Source: a bacterium
GTDB lineage: Bacteria > Myxococcota_A > Bradymonadia > UBA7976 > UBA1532
NCBI GenBank assembly: GCA_030426945.1
Contig: JAUHXL010000013.1
Span: 1 to 38,524 of the forward strand
Length of the DNA: 38,524 bases
Reading direction: 5' to 3'
The notes under the pieces are model-generated. The model ran no database searches. It was not told the DNA's origin and worked only from the letters and a program-made list of their open reading frames with translations. Below, one piece after another: positions 20,187-28,651 of this stretch (the first letter of the stretch is position 1; each line of letters starts with the position of its first letter). Both the position numbers and the translations under genes were made by a program.

Positions 20187-21347
20187 TCAGGGGATGCGGG
20201 AGACGCGGTCCTGCGTCTCTCGCCGCACCACCAGCACCTTGCCCGGCCGCAGCACCGAGCGCTTGCCCAGACGGTTCCAGCGGCGCAGGTCGTCGAGGTC
20301 GACGTCGTGCTGCGCGGCGATGGCGCCGAGGGTGTCGCCCCGGCGCACGACGTGCTCGAAGCGCTCGAACTCGTCGAGATCCTGGGCCCGCTGCACCACC
20401 AGCGCGTCGTCCTGCGAGTAGAAGCTGCCCATCAGCCGCGCGAGCGGCGCGCGGAAGCGCAGGTGCAGGTGGTTGTGGTGGCCGCGCACGTGCACCACCA
20501 AGGCGTCCTTGCGGGCGCGCCCGTGGGGGTAGGACAGCACGGGGCGCAGGTCGTCCGGGTTCAGCCCGAGCTCGCCGGTGGCGTAGCGGTACAGGCGGCG
20601 CTGGTGCCGGACGTCCATGAAGGCACGATCGAGCGCGTCCATCTCGATCAGCGCCGTCAGCAGGGCCCACACCCGCGGCGTGTCGAAGTTGGCCTCGCTG
20701 ATGAAGTGGTAGCGGTAGTCACCCGGCTCGATGCCCGTCTGGTAGTACCGCAGGTCGACGTCGAGGCCGTTCTGGTGCGTGCTGTGCGGCGGGAAGCGGC
20801 CACCCTTGCGCAGCGAGAAGTCGCCGAGCACCAGGTCGAAGCCCCCCGGCAGATCCTCCCGCACGCGCTGGGCGGCGGCGCGCAGGGCGACGATGACCTC
20901 GCTGGTGGTCCACGACTCGTTCGGGTTGCGCAGATAGATGCCCGGGCTGGGCGTCATCGGCACCGGGTACAGCAGGCGGCCGTCTTTGGCCTCGCCCACC
21001 GCCGTGGCCGGGTGCAGGAAGTCGAGCCAGGGATCCTCGAGCGACACCGGCCACGCGCGCGCCAGGTACGTGGCGGCTCGCGCCGCCGTCGACCAGGCGC
21101 CCGCCGGTTGAAACAGGCGGTCCGGCGTGGTGGCCGTGGCGGGCGCGGCCCCAGCGAGCACGAGCACGGCGACGGTCGCGGTCAGGGCGCGGCGGATGGA
21201 TCGGGCTCCCGCTGAACGTACGAGGGCGCCATGATGGCGAAATCGATCCGGGTTTGCCAGCCGAGGTTGTCCGCCGGGGGTGTCGCGGCGCCCCCTCGAT
21301 GCGGTAGAACCGCCGCCGATGGCTGTCCTGCGCTTCCATGCCGGCAC
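20187..21347 (-). CDS. MepA-like murein endopeptidase with C-terminal LysM domain
   Basis: 386 aa as written. A signal peptide core (IRRALTATVAVLVLAGAAPATA) lies at about residues 50-72. The MepA (penicillin-insensitive murein endopeptidase) fold follows, with zinc-site motifs HSTHQNGLDVDLRYY (about 185-200) and HHNHLHLRF (about 305). A LysM peptidoglycan-binding domain sits at the C-terminus (HVVRRGDTLGAIAAQHDVDLDDLRRWN). It would cleave D-Ala-meso-DAP crosslinks in the periplasm. The start is odd: the only ATG/GTG/TTG codon in frame before the signal peptide is at 21347. It adds about 50 unusual residues and overlaps the divergent helicase gene by 29 bp. A rare start codon (ATC or CTG near 21190-21260) or a sequencing frameshift is possible. 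Confidence 0.8.
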   Translation of the reverse strand: MPAWKRRTAIGGGSTASRGRRDTPGGQPRLANPDRFRHHGALVRSAGARSIRRALTATVAVLVLAGAAPATATTPDRLFQPAGAWSTAARAATYLARAWPVSLEDPWLDFLHPATAVGEAKDGRLLYPVPMTPSPGIYLRNPNESWTTSEVIVALRAAAQRVREDLPGGFDLVLGDFSLRKGGRFPPHSTHQNGLDVDLRYYQTGIEPGDYRYHFISEANFDTPRVWALLTALIEMDALDRAFMDVRHQRRLYRYATGELGLNPDDLRPVLSYPHGRARKDALVVHVRGHHNHLHLRFRAPLARLMGSFYSQDDALVVQRAQDLDEFERFEHVVRRGDTLGAIAAQHDVDLDDLRRWNRLGKRSVLRPGKVLVVRRETQDRVSRIP

Positions 21348-22680
21348 CCTCGAGGTGCGCGACGTCGCCGACCCGGCCTTGCTGCCCGAGGCCTGCCGCT
21401 GGGATGATCGATCGGCCTGTCACCGCGCGCCCGCGTCGGCTTACGCCGAGGTGGTGATGGCCTTCTTCTCGCGCAAGCTGCCCTACGAGGATCAGGCGCG
21501 CGCGTACGCCGATCTGCCCCACGGCCTGCGCGCGCGCCGCGAGCCGCGGCCCTATCAGACCGAGGCCCTCGCCGCCTGGCGCGCCCACCGGGGGCGCGGC
21601 GTCGTGGCCCTGCCCACCGGCGCCGGCAAGAGCTACGTCGCCCAGCTGGCCATCGACGCGGTGAAGCGCAGCACGCTGGTCGTGGTGCCGACGCTCGACC
21701 TCGTGCGCCAGTGGTACGACGGCCTGCGCGCCGCCTTCGACCTGCCGGTGGGCATCATCGGCGGCGGCGACTACCGGGTGGAGGATCTGACGGTCACCAC
21801 CTATGACTCGGCTTACATCCACATGGAGCACCTCGGCGCGCGCTTCGGCCTGGTGGTGTTCGACGAGGTGCACCACCTGCCCGGCGAGGCCTACGCGTTG
21901 GCCGCGAAGTCCTGCCTGGCGCCCTATCGCCTGGGGCTGAGCGCCACGCCGGAGCGCGCCGACGGGCGCCACGTCGAGCTCGAGCACCTCGTCGGCCCGC
22001 TGGTCTACCGCCGCGACGTGGGGCAGCTGGCCGGGGACTACCTGGCCGAGTACCGCACCGAGACGGTCTGGGTGGATCTGACCGAGGAGGAGCGGGCGGC
22101 CTACGAGCACGAGCGCGCCATCTACCGGGACTTCGTGCGCAGCCAGGGCATCCGCATGAGCCAGAAGGACGGCTGGGCGCAGTTCGTCGTGCGCTCGTCG
22201 CGCAGCGAGGAGGGGCGGCGCGCGATGCAGGCCTATCTGGCGCAGCGGCGCCTGGCCTTCGCGGCGCCCTCGAAGCTGAACTTCGTCGAGCACCTGCTGC
22301 ACCAGCACCGCGCCGATCGCGCCATCGTCTTCACCCAGAACAACAGCACCGCCTACGAGGTGTCGCGCCGCTTCCTGGTGCCGGTCATCACGCACCAGAC
22401 CAAGCCGAGCGAGCGCAGCGCGCTGCTCGAGGGCTTCGCCGACGGCACCTTCGGCGCGCTGGCCACCTCGAAGGTGCTCAACGAGGGCGTCGACGTGCCG
22501 GACGCCAACGTGGCCATCGTGATCTCGGGCAGCGGCTCCGTGCGCGAGCACGTCCAGCGCCTGGGGCGCATCCTGCGCAAGGCGGGGGACAAGCAAGCGG
22601 TGCTCTACGAGCTGGTCGCCGCGGGCACGGCCGAGACGTTCACCAGCGAGCGGCGGCGGGAGCACGATGCTTACCGCTGA
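21319..22680 (+). CDS. XPB-like superfamily 2 DNA helicase
   Basis: 453 aa. Motifs: REPRPYQTEAL before the helicase core, Walker A LPTGAGKSYVA (about 97-107), VVVPTLDLVRQW (Ia), VVFDEVHHLP (motif II DEVH, about 178), LSATPERADG (III), FTQNNSTAYEVS (IV), SKVLNEGVDVPDANVAIV (V), and HVQRLGRILRKAGD (VI). The SATPER and QRLGRILR forms match XPB/RAD25-type helicases. The next gene is the DUF790/Bax1-like nuclease, the known partner of archaeal XPB, which strongly supports the call. The 3' end overlaps that gene by 14 bases, so the two are coupled. Inferred role: opening damaged DNA for nuclease cleavage. Possible -10 TAGAAC at 21305-21310, close to the ATG. Confidence 0.9.
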   Translation: MAVLRFHAGTLEVRDVADPALLPEACRWDDRSACHRAPASAYAEVVMAFFSRKLPYEDQARAYADLPHGLRARREPRPYQTEALAAWRAHRGRGVVALPTGAGKSYVAQLAIDAVKRSTLVVVPTLDLVRQWYDGLRAAFDLPVGIIGGGDYRVEDLTVTTYDSAYIHMEHLGARFGLVVFDEVHHLPGEAYALAAKSCLAPYRLGLSATPERADGRHVELEHLVGPLVYRRDVGQLAGDYLAEYRTETVWVDLTEEERAAYEHERAIYRDFVRSQGIRMSQKDGWAQFVVRSSRSEEGRRAMQAYLAQRRLAFAAPSKLNFVEHLLHQHRADRAIVFTQNNSTAYEVSRRFLVPVITHQTKPSERSALLEGFADGTFGALATSKVLNEGVDVPDANVAIVISGSGSVREHVQRLGRILRKAGDKQAVLYELVAAGTAETFTSERRREHDAYR

Positions 22681-23869
22681 TCTGGTGCGCGTACGGCGCA
22701 AGGGCCAGACGCTGCAGGTGCGGCCGCTGGACGGGCGGCAGCGGGCGCGCGCGCTGAGCATCGCCGAGGGGCTGTGCGCCGTGCTCGACGGAGCGGTGGG
22801 CGGATCCCGCGAGGATCTCGAGGAGGGCTTCGGGGCCGTCGAGGTCAGCGCGGCCGACCGGCGCGTCGCGGAGGGGCTGCGCAAGCTGCTGATCGACCGA
22901 TGCACCTTCGAGGTGCGGGAGGGCGTGGATCCGCCCACGGCGCGCGCGGCCGTCTTCGCGGCCGCCGCCGCGACCCGACGTCTGCTCGGCCCGGACGACG
23001 CATTCGACCGTGACGCCGTGCTCGCCGCGGTCGCGCCGACGCTGGATCTGACGCCCGAGGCCCTCGAAGCCGGGCTGTACGCCGATCTCAAGTCGGCGCA
23101 CCGCCTCGTGGAGCACAAGCCCATCACGCCCGAGCGCCTGGTCGACGCCTACGACCGCGGGCAGGCCCAGGCGGTGCTGCTGCGCGCCGTGCAGGTGACC
23201 GTCGAGGCCGACTTCGCCGACGCCGGGGCCGCGCGCACCTTCTTCCAGAAGCTGAAGTTCTTGCGGCTGCTGTTCCGCATCGAGGCGACCGAGGCCGGCA
23301 CCTACCGCATCGAGCTCGAGGGGCCCTTCGCCCTGTTCCAGGCGTCGACCAAGTACGGGCTGCAGCTGGCGCAGGTGCTGCCGGCGCTCGAGGGCGCGGC
23401 CCGCTACGCGCTGCGCGCCGAGGTGCGCTGGGGCAAGGATCGCACGCCGCTGGTCTTCGAGCACGCCGGGGGCGGGGACGCCGCCGAGGCCCTCGAGGCC
23501 GCGCCGCTGGCCGACGACGTCGCGCTGCTGGTCGAGCGCTTCAAGGCGCTCGACACCCCCTGGCGCGTGCGCCGCTCGACCCGCGTGCTCACCCTGCCCG
23601 GCGTCGGTGTCTGCATCCCCGACCTGGTGTTCAGCCACACCGAGCGCGACGACCGCGCCTACCTCGAGGTGATGGGCTTCTGGAGCCGCGACGCGGTGTG
23701 GCGCCGCGTCGAGCTGGTGCAGGCGGGCCTGAGCGAGCGCATCATCTTCGCGGTCAGCAAGCGCCTGCGGGTCAGCGAGGCGGTGCTCGACGACGCGCTG
23801 CCCGGCGAGCTGTACGTCTACAAGGGCGTCATCAACGCCCGCGCCATCGCCGAGCGGCTGGGGTCGTGA
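22667..23869 (+). CDS. Bax1-like (DUF790) nuclease
   Basis: 400 aa, cytosolic. Family DUF790/Bax1, endonuclease partner of XPB helicases in archaea. It starts MLTADLVRVRRKGQTLQVRPL, a usual opening. It has a Thr/Leu-rich helical middle (about 100-220: DLKSAHRLVEHKPITPERLVDAYDRGQAQAVLL) and a C-terminal restriction-enzyme-like nuclease core: CIPDLVFSH followed by YLEVMGFWS (D...E-x-x pattern, about 315-345), then IIFAVSKRL. The ATG at 22667 lies inside the last codons of the helicase gene. It ends in a GTGA overlap with the lipoprotein gene. Together with the helicase it forms a nucleotide-excision-like module; repair of bulky damage is inferred. Confidence 0.88.
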   Translation: MLTADLVRVRRKGQTLQVRPLDGRQRARALSIAEGLCAVLDGAVGGSREDLEEGFGAVEVSAADRRVAEGLRKLLIDRCTFEVREGVDPPTARAAVFAAAAATRRLLGPDDAFDRDAVLAAVAPTLDLTPEALEAGLYADLKSAHRLVEHKPITPERLVDAYDRGQAQAVLLRAVQVTVEADFADAGAARTFFQKLKFLRLLFRIEATEAGTYRIELEGPFALFQASTKYGLQLAQVLPALEGAARYALRAEVRWGKDRTPLVFEHAGGGDAAEALEAAPLADDVALLVERFKALDTPWRVRRSTRVLTLPGVGVCIPDLVFSHTERDDRAYLEVMGFWSRDAVWRRVELVQAGLSERIIFAVSKRLRVSEAVLDDALPGELYVYKGVINARAIAERLGS

Positions 23870-24972
23870 CGCGCGCCGCCCGCGCGCTGGCCCTGGTCGG
23901 GGCCCTGCTGACGGTGGCGCTGGGTGGCTGCCGCTCGAGCCGCGCGCCGCGCGCCGCGGACGCCTCGGTCGCGCTGAGCGGGCTCGACGCCCCGCGGGCG
24001 CGCGGCGCCGACTTCCGTCGCGGCGCGTCCCTGGGCCTCTTCGTCAGTGACCCCGATCCGGCCGTCCAGCGGCGCATCTACGCCACCATGCTGGACGAGA
24101 TGGCCGAGGCGGGCGTCACCGACGTCCAGCTCGTGGTGCGCTGGGGCCAGCAGACCATCCACGACGTCGACCTCCGGCCCTGGCCGGCGCTGACGCCCCA
24201 GGACACCCTGCTCGCCTGGGTCATCGGCGCGGCGCGCCAGCGCGACCTGCGCGTGTTCCTCATGCCCATCGTCCACATCGAGCAGCGCGCCATCGGCGTC
24301 TGGCGCGGCACGCTGGCGCCCACGGATCTCGAGGCGTGGTGGGCGCGCTACCGCGACTTCGTGCTGCACTACGCCCGCCTGGCCGAGCGATCGGGCGGCG
24401 TCGGCCTGTTCGCCGTGGGCAGCGAGCTGTTGAGCCTCGAGGCCGACGCCGCGCGCTGGCGCGCCCTCATCGCCGACGTCCGCGCCGCCTTCCGCGGCCA
24501 GCTGACCTACTCCGCCAACTGGGATCACTACGCCCACGTGCCCTTCTGGGACGCCGTCGACGTGGTCGGCCTGACCGCCTACCACGAGCTGAGCCCGGCG
24601 CCCGATCCGGACGAGGCCGCGCTGGTGGCGGGCTGGGCGTCCTGGGCCGACGCGCTGGTGCGCTGGGCCGACGCGCGCGACCTGCGCTTCGTCTTCACCG
24701 AGGTGGGCTACCCGTCCACCGAGCACGGGGCGGCGCGCCCCTGGGATCACCGCGAGGGCGCGCGCGCGGACCTCGACCTGCAGCTTCGCTGCTATCGCGC
24801 CCTGTACCGCGTCTGGCAGGCGCAGCCGCGGTTGGCGGGGTTGTACGTCTGGAACTGGTTCGGGTTCGGCGGCGCGGGCGACCGGGGCTACAGCCCGCGG
24901 GGCAAGCCCGCGGTCGAGGTCGTGCGGCACTGGTACCGCGGGCGCGCCGCCGGCGGAGGAGAGACACCATGA
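23866..24972 (+). CDS. Lipoprotein glycoside hydrolase, GH113-like TIM barrel
   Basis: 368 aa. Short signal peptide with lipobox VALGGC-R (Cys about residue 23), so anchored to a membrane outside the cytosol. The barrel resembles GH113 and other clan GH-A enzymes: EMAEAGVTDVQLVVRWGQQ, LMPIVHIEQRA, VGSELLSLE (probable acid/base Glu, about residue 187), LTYSANWDHY, VVGLTAYHELSP, FTEVGYPS (probable nucleophile Glu, about 279) and GLYVWNWFGFGG at the last strand. GH113 members are beta-mannanases, but the substrate here is open. The GTG start overlaps the Bax1-like gene (GTGA) and its end overlaps the exonuclease gene (ATGA), an odd place for a secreted enzyme inside a DNA-repair operon. Confidence 0.82.
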   Translation: MTRAARALALVGALLTVALGGCRSSRAPRAADASVALSGLDAPRARGADFRRGASLGLFVSDPDPAVQRRIYATMLDEMAEAGVTDVQLVVRWGQQTIHDVDLRPWPALTPQDTLLAWVIGAARQRDLRVFLMPIVHIEQRAIGVWRGTLAPTDLEAWWARYRDFVLHYARLAERSGGVGLFAVGSELLSLEADAARWRALIADVRAAFRGQLTYSANWDHYAHVPFWDAVDVVGLTAYHELSPAPDPDEAALVAGWASWADALVRWADARDLRFVFTEVGYPSTEHGAARPWDHREGARADLDLQLRCYRALYRVWQAQPRLAGLYVWNWFGFGGAGDRGYSPRGKPAVEVVRHWYRGRAAGGGETP

Positions 24973-25745
24973 AGATCGTCACCTGGAACGTGAACTCGGT
25001 GCGGGCGCGCCACGACCGGCTGCTCAACTGGCTCGACCGCCACGCGCCCGACGTCCTGTGCCTGCAGGAGCTGAAGGTGCCCGACGAGGAGTTCCCGCTC
25101 GAGGTCGAGGAGGAGCTCGACTACTACGTCGCCACCTTCGGGCAGAAGACCTACAACGGGGTCGCCATCGTCGCGAAGACGCCGATCACCGACGTCGTGC
25201 GCGGCATGGACGACGGGGTCGACGATCCTCAGTCGCGCCTGATCGCCGGCACCGTGCGCGGCGTGCGCGTCGTGTGCGTGTACGTGCCCAACGGCGGCGA
25301 CATGGGCAGCGACAAGTGGACCTACAAGCTCGCCTGGTACGCCCGCCTGCGCCGCTGGCTCGACACGCACTGCGATCCGACCCAGCCGCTGGTGCTGTGC
25401 GGCGACTTCAACGTGGCCCCCGATGATCGCGACATCGACCGGGTCGACGAGTGGAAGGACACCGTGCTGTGCAACGCCGAGGCGCGCGCGGCCCTGCAGG
25501 CGGTGCTCGACTGGGGCCTCGTCGACACCTTCCGGCTGAAGAACGACCAGCCTGGGTTCTACTCGTGGTGGGACTACCGGCAGCTCGGGTTCGCCAAGAA
25601 CAACGGCATGCGCATCGACATGGTGTACGCGACGAAGCCGCTGGCCGAGCGCGTGGCCGAGGTGTTCATCGATCGTGACGAGCGCAAGGGGCAGCGGCCC
25701 AGCGATCACGCGCCGGCGGGCGCGGTCTTCAGCCCGCCGGCCTGA
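24969..25745 (+). CDS. xthA: Exonuclease III / AP endonuclease
   Basis: 258 aa, standard size. Endonuclease/exonuclease/phosphatase fold, Mg-dependent, acts on abasic sites in DNA. Motifs: KIVTWNVNSVRARHDRL (Asn at the active site), VLCLQELKVPDEEFP (metal-binding Glu, about 34), YVPNGGDMGSDKWTYKL, LCGDFNVAPDDRDIDR (Asp/Asn), GFYSWWDYR, MRIDMVYAT, and PSDHAPAGAVF (catalytic His). The ATG at 24969 overlaps the stop of the hydrolase gene and has GGAGGAGAG just before it. It is last gene of the XPB-Bax1 operon, giving the cluster both excision-type and base-repair functions. The last 17 bases overlap the convergent methyltransferase gene. Confidence 0.94.
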   Translation: MKIVTWNVNSVRARHDRLLNWLDRHAPDVLCLQELKVPDEEFPLEVEEELDYYVATFGQKTYNGVAIVAKTPITDVVRGMDDGVDDPQSRLIAGTVRGVRVVCVYVPNGGDMGSDKWTYKLAWYARLRRWLDTHCDPTQPLVLCGDFNVAPDDRDIDRVDEWKDTVLCNAEARAALQAVLDWGLVDTFRLKNDQPGFYSWWDYRQLGFAKNNGMRIDMVYATKPLAERVAEVFIDRDERKGQRPSDHAPAGAVFSPPA

Positions 25746-26496
25746 TGCCGCGCCGGCGCGCGACATCGAAGGCGACCACCGCGCCGGCGACCGCCACGTT
25801 GAGCGACTCGATGCCCGGCGCCATGGGGATGCGCACCCAGCGCGCGACGTGGGGCGCCACGGCCGCGCCGACGCCGGCCGTCTCGTTGCCGAGCACGAAG
25901 GCCACGCGGTGGGGCAGGGGGGCCTCGAACAGGTCCGCCTCGCCGTCGGCGGCCAGCCCGCACAGCGTGAAGCCCGCCGCCACCAGCGCGGCGGCGGCCT
26001 CGGCGGCGCTGGCCGCGCGCCAGATGGGCGCCTTGAACGCGACGCCGGCCGACGCCTTGATCACCAGCGGCCCGACCTCCGGGCACCCGGCCCGGGGCAC
26101 GACGATGCCGTCCAGCCCGGCCGCGGCGCCCGCGCGGAGCAGCAGGCCGACGTTGCCCGGCGTCGTGACGCCGTCGAGCAGCAGGGCGGCGGCCGGGGCG
26201 CGCGGCGGCAGCGCGTCCAGCGCGTCCTGCAGCGCGGCCATGCGTGGCGCCACGACGTCGGCCACCGCGCCCTGATCCTGACGCTGGTTGCGCGACACGC
26301 GCGTCACCTGCTCCGGCGACACGCGGGTCAGCGGCACGCCCCGGCGCTTCGCGGCGCGCTCGATGTCGGGCACCATGCCGCCGCGCGCGTTGTGCGCCAG
26401 CAGCACCTTCTCGACCTGCACGTCGGCCTGCTCGAGGGCCTCGAGCACCGGCTTGCGCCCGTAGACGGTCAGGAAGCGGTCGCGGGGGTGGCTCAT
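25729..26496 (-). CDS. SpoU/TrmH-family RNA 2'-O-methyltransferase
   Basis: 255 aa, SPOUT knot fold. Uses S-adenosylmethionine to methylate a 2'-OH in rRNA or tRNA. The N-terminal substrate-binding part has VYGRKPVLEALEQ. The three SpoU motifs are present: DGVTTPGNVGLLLRAGAAAG (about 112-131), VAFVLGNETAGVG (about 200), and IPMAPGIESLNVAVAGAVVA (about 225-244). It could be an RlmB or TrmH type; sequence alone does not decide. The ATG at 26496 overlaps the stop of the upstream IMPase-ARH gene (ATGA), so the two are co-transcribed. Its 3' end overlaps the convergent xthA by 17 bp, an unusually tight tail-to-tail join. Confidence 0.92.
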   Translation of the reverse strand: MSHPRDRFLTVYGRKPVLEALEQADVQVEKVLLAHNARGGMVPDIERAAKRRGVPLTRVSPEQVTRVSRNQRQDQGAVADVVAPRMAALQDALDALPPRAPAAALLLDGVTTPGNVGLLLRAGAAAGLDGIVVPRAGCPEVGPLVIKASAGVAFKAPIWRAASAAEAAAALVAAGFTLCGLAADGEADLFEAPLPHRVAFVLGNETAGVGAAVAPHVARWVRIPMAPGIESLNVAVAGAVVAFDVARRRGIRPAG

Positions 26497-28394
26497 CGGG
26501 GGCGCAGGAGCTTGGGGAAGGGCCCGGTGACGGCCCGCGGCCCGTGGCCGAGGGCCAGCAGCCGCTCCGCCGTGGTCAGCGCGTCCACCGGCCACAGGCC
26601 GGGCGGGCGGGGCCGGCGCACGCCCTCGAGGCCGGCGATGGGCCGACAGGTCAGCACCGCCTGGCGCCAGGCGACGGGGATGGCGTCGCGGCCGTGGACG
26701 GCGCCGAGCAGCGCGCCCGCGATGCAGGCGTTGGTGTCGGTGTCCCCGCCGCGCCCGACGGTGTCGACGAGCGCGGCCTCGAAGTCGGGCGCCGCGTGCA
26801 GCTGCCAGAAGGCGTTCTGCAGCGCCAGCAGGACCCAACCCTCCTGCCGCGTGAAGTCCGCGGGCGGACCGTCGGCGGCGGCCTCGAGCGCGCCGAGCAC
26901 CGCGGCCTCGAGCCCCAGGGCGCGCGCGCCCGCCAGCGTGTGGTTGTAGACGACCCGCGGCCCCGCGCCCTCGCGCAGCGCGAAGGCCACCGCCAGCGCG
27001 AAGGCCGCGTTGGCGTCCTGGCACACCGGGTGCGGGTGGGTCAGCCGGGCGTCGGCGCGCACCGCCTCGAGCAACACCTCCTCGCGCCAGGCGTGGCCCA
27101 CCAGGCACAGCGGGCTGACCCGCATGAGCGCGCCGTTGGCCTGGCTGCTGCGGCTGGCGGCCGCGCGGGCCTCGCGGGCCGGGTGCTGCCCGACGGCCGC
27201 GGAGAGCGCCGTGCTGGTGGTGCGCCCCATGTCGAAGGGCCGTGAGCGGTACCACCAGTGATAGGCGCGGGCGACGGCGTCCTCGTCGTACCTGCGCTGG
27301 TCGATCAGCGCGCGGGCGAGCGCCATCGCCAGCTCCGAGTCGTCGGTCGGCTGCCCGGCGAGCGTGTCGTGGGTGCCCCCGTCGTGCAGGGCGCGCACGC
27401 CGTCGGGCCACTGGCGCGCGATGCTGTCCGGACCGCGGAACTCGACCTGGCTGCCGAGCGCGTCGCCCACCAGCTGACCCAGCCAGCAGCCGTGGCCCCG
27501 CGACAGAAAGTCCGCGTCGCTGACGAGCTGCCCCGGCAAGGGGCGGATGAGGTCGAGCGTCTCGCGCTCGCGGAAGGGCGTGCGCAGCACCGTGTCCCAG
27601 TCGCGTGGGCGCAGGGCCTCGCACACCGCGGCGCCGCCGCCGAAGCAGAAGCCGACCGCGCGCGGCGTGGCCGGATCATAGGTCACCGCGCGGCCGCGCT
27701 CGTCGATCACACAGCCGCCCGCGCCGCGCACCAGCGCGTGCCCGGCGGCGAGGTCGAAGGGGCGGGGCCCGTTGAGCGACACCGCCGCGACGGCCTCGCC
27801 GGCCGCGACCAGCGCGAGGCGGTAGGCGATGCCGGGGGCGGGGCGGTAGCGCGCGGGCGCCACGGCCAGCGCGTGGGGCAGGGGCCGCCCGTCCGCGCCG
27901 TTCGAAACCAGCACGACGTGGTCGCGGCCGAGGGCCTCGGGCCAGGCGCGCGCGGGCAGGGGCTCGCCGTTGCGGGTGATCGGCCCGCAGCCCTCGGCCC
28001 AGGCCAGCAGGTCGCCCCGGTCGTCGGGCGCCGCGTACGCGAACACCACGCCCAGCACCGGGCGGCCGCCCCGGATGAGCCCGATCGACACCGAGGCGCC
28101 GCGGTGGCCGCGCTGGAAGGCGGCGGTGCCGTCGTTCGGATCGATGAGCCACCAGGGGCCGTCCGGTGTGGCCGGCAGGCGGTTCCGAGCCGGGTGCTCC
28201 TCGGCGCGCAGGCCGAAGTCGGGGAAGGCCGCGGTGAGGCGCTCGTACAGCATCGCCTCGACCTCGGCGTCCACCGGCGCGTGGCCGTCCGCGCCGCGCG
28301 GCCCGGTCGGGCGATGAAACTCGCGGCGCAGCAACGCGCCCGCGTCACGCGCGGCGTCGATGGCCACCTTCAGTGCCGGTGCGAGCGAACCCAT
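26493..28394 (-). CDS. Fusion of inositol-monophosphatase-like and ADP-ribosylglycohydrolase domains
   Basis: 633 aa, soluble. The N-terminal half (about 1-260) is an IMPase-fold phosphatase: RAEEHP (metal Glu pair), WWLIDPNDGTAAF (motif DPxDGT) and PRPFDLAAGHALVRGAGG (WDxAAG motif with Phe for Trp). The C-terminal half (about 290-620) is an ADP-ribosylglycohydrolase of the DraG/ARH type: CWLGQLVGDALGSQVEF, QPTDDSELAMALARAL (Thr-Asp-Asp metal site), HPHPVCQDANAAFALAVAF, and GRGGDTDTNACIAGALLGA (second metal site). Both catalytic sets look intact. The ATG at 28394 starts directly at the phosphatase domain with GAGG upstream; an open extension to 28637 has no domain and is rejected. It is coupled to the SpoU methyltransferase by ATGA. 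The fused function is not known to me. Confidence 0.88.
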   Translation of the reverse strand: MGSLAPALKVAIDAARDAGALLRREFHRPTGPRGADGHAPVDAEVEAMLYERLTAAFPDFGLRAEEHPARNRLPATPDGPWWLIDPNDGTAAFQRGHRGASVSIGLIRGGRPVLGVVFAYAAPDDRGDLLAWAEGCGPITRNGEPLPARAWPEALGRDHVVLVSNGADGRPLPHALAVAPARYRPAPGIAYRLALVAAGEAVAAVSLNGPRPFDLAAGHALVRGAGGCVIDERGRAVTYDPATPRAVGFCFGGGAAVCEALRPRDWDTVLRTPFRERETLDLIRPLPGQLVSDADFLSRGHGCWLGQLVGDALGSQVEFRGPDSIARQWPDGVRALHDGGTHDTLAGQPTDDSELAMALARALIDQRRYDEDAVARAYHWWYRSRPFDMGRTTSTALSAAVGQHPAREARAAASRSSQANGALMRVSPLCLVGHAWREEVLLEAVRADARLTHPHPVCQDANAAFALAVAFALREGAGPRVVYNHTLAGARALGLEAAVLGALEAAADGPPADFTRQEGWVLLALQNAFWQLHAAPDFEAALVDTVGRGGDTDTNACIAGALLGAVHGRDAIPVAWRQAVLTCRPIAGLEGVRRPRPPGLWPVDALTTAERLLALGHGPRAVTGPFPKLLRPR

Positions 28395-28502
28395 TTGCCT
28401 CGTGTCGGGACGGTCGGGCGGACGCCCGGTGCGGCGCGCCCGCAGCGTCCGGCGGGCCCGGCGCCGCGCACCGTTTACCAGACTCCGGCGCGCGCGGAAA
28501 CA

Positions 28503-28540
28503 GCGGTGTACCGCGGGGGCGTGCCCTCGCGGCACACCGC
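28503..28540. promoter_or_regulatory. Strong hairpin in the gap before the outer-membrane protein gene
   Basis: GCGGTGTACCGCG (28503-28515) and CGCGGCACACCGC (28528-28540) pair over 13 bp with one mismatch and a 12-base loop. It sits in the 257-bp divergent gap 28395-28651, about 110 bases before the beta-barrel gene. It could be an operator dyad or an RNA leader hairpin. I see no coding sequence in the gap. Confidence 0.45.
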
Positions 28541-28651
28541 GCCGTGAACAGCGCGCCCGGGCGGGGCGTCGGGCCACCGAACCACGGGGCTCCGCGGCCT
28601 GGAACGCAGGCTGCAGAAGGGTCGCCCCGACTGACACTTCGGAGGTTTCCC

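Noticed and set aside
17512-20670. A 1052-codon minus-strand frame across the permease and part of the MepA-like gene
   Set aside because: Spans the ends of two well-supported genes, composition rich in Arg/Gln/His, no motif; a shadow of the permease codons.
20719-23127. An 802-codon minus-strand frame opposite the XPB/Bax1 genes
   Set aside because: Shadow frame without motif; it includes segments antisense to the helicase Walker motifs.
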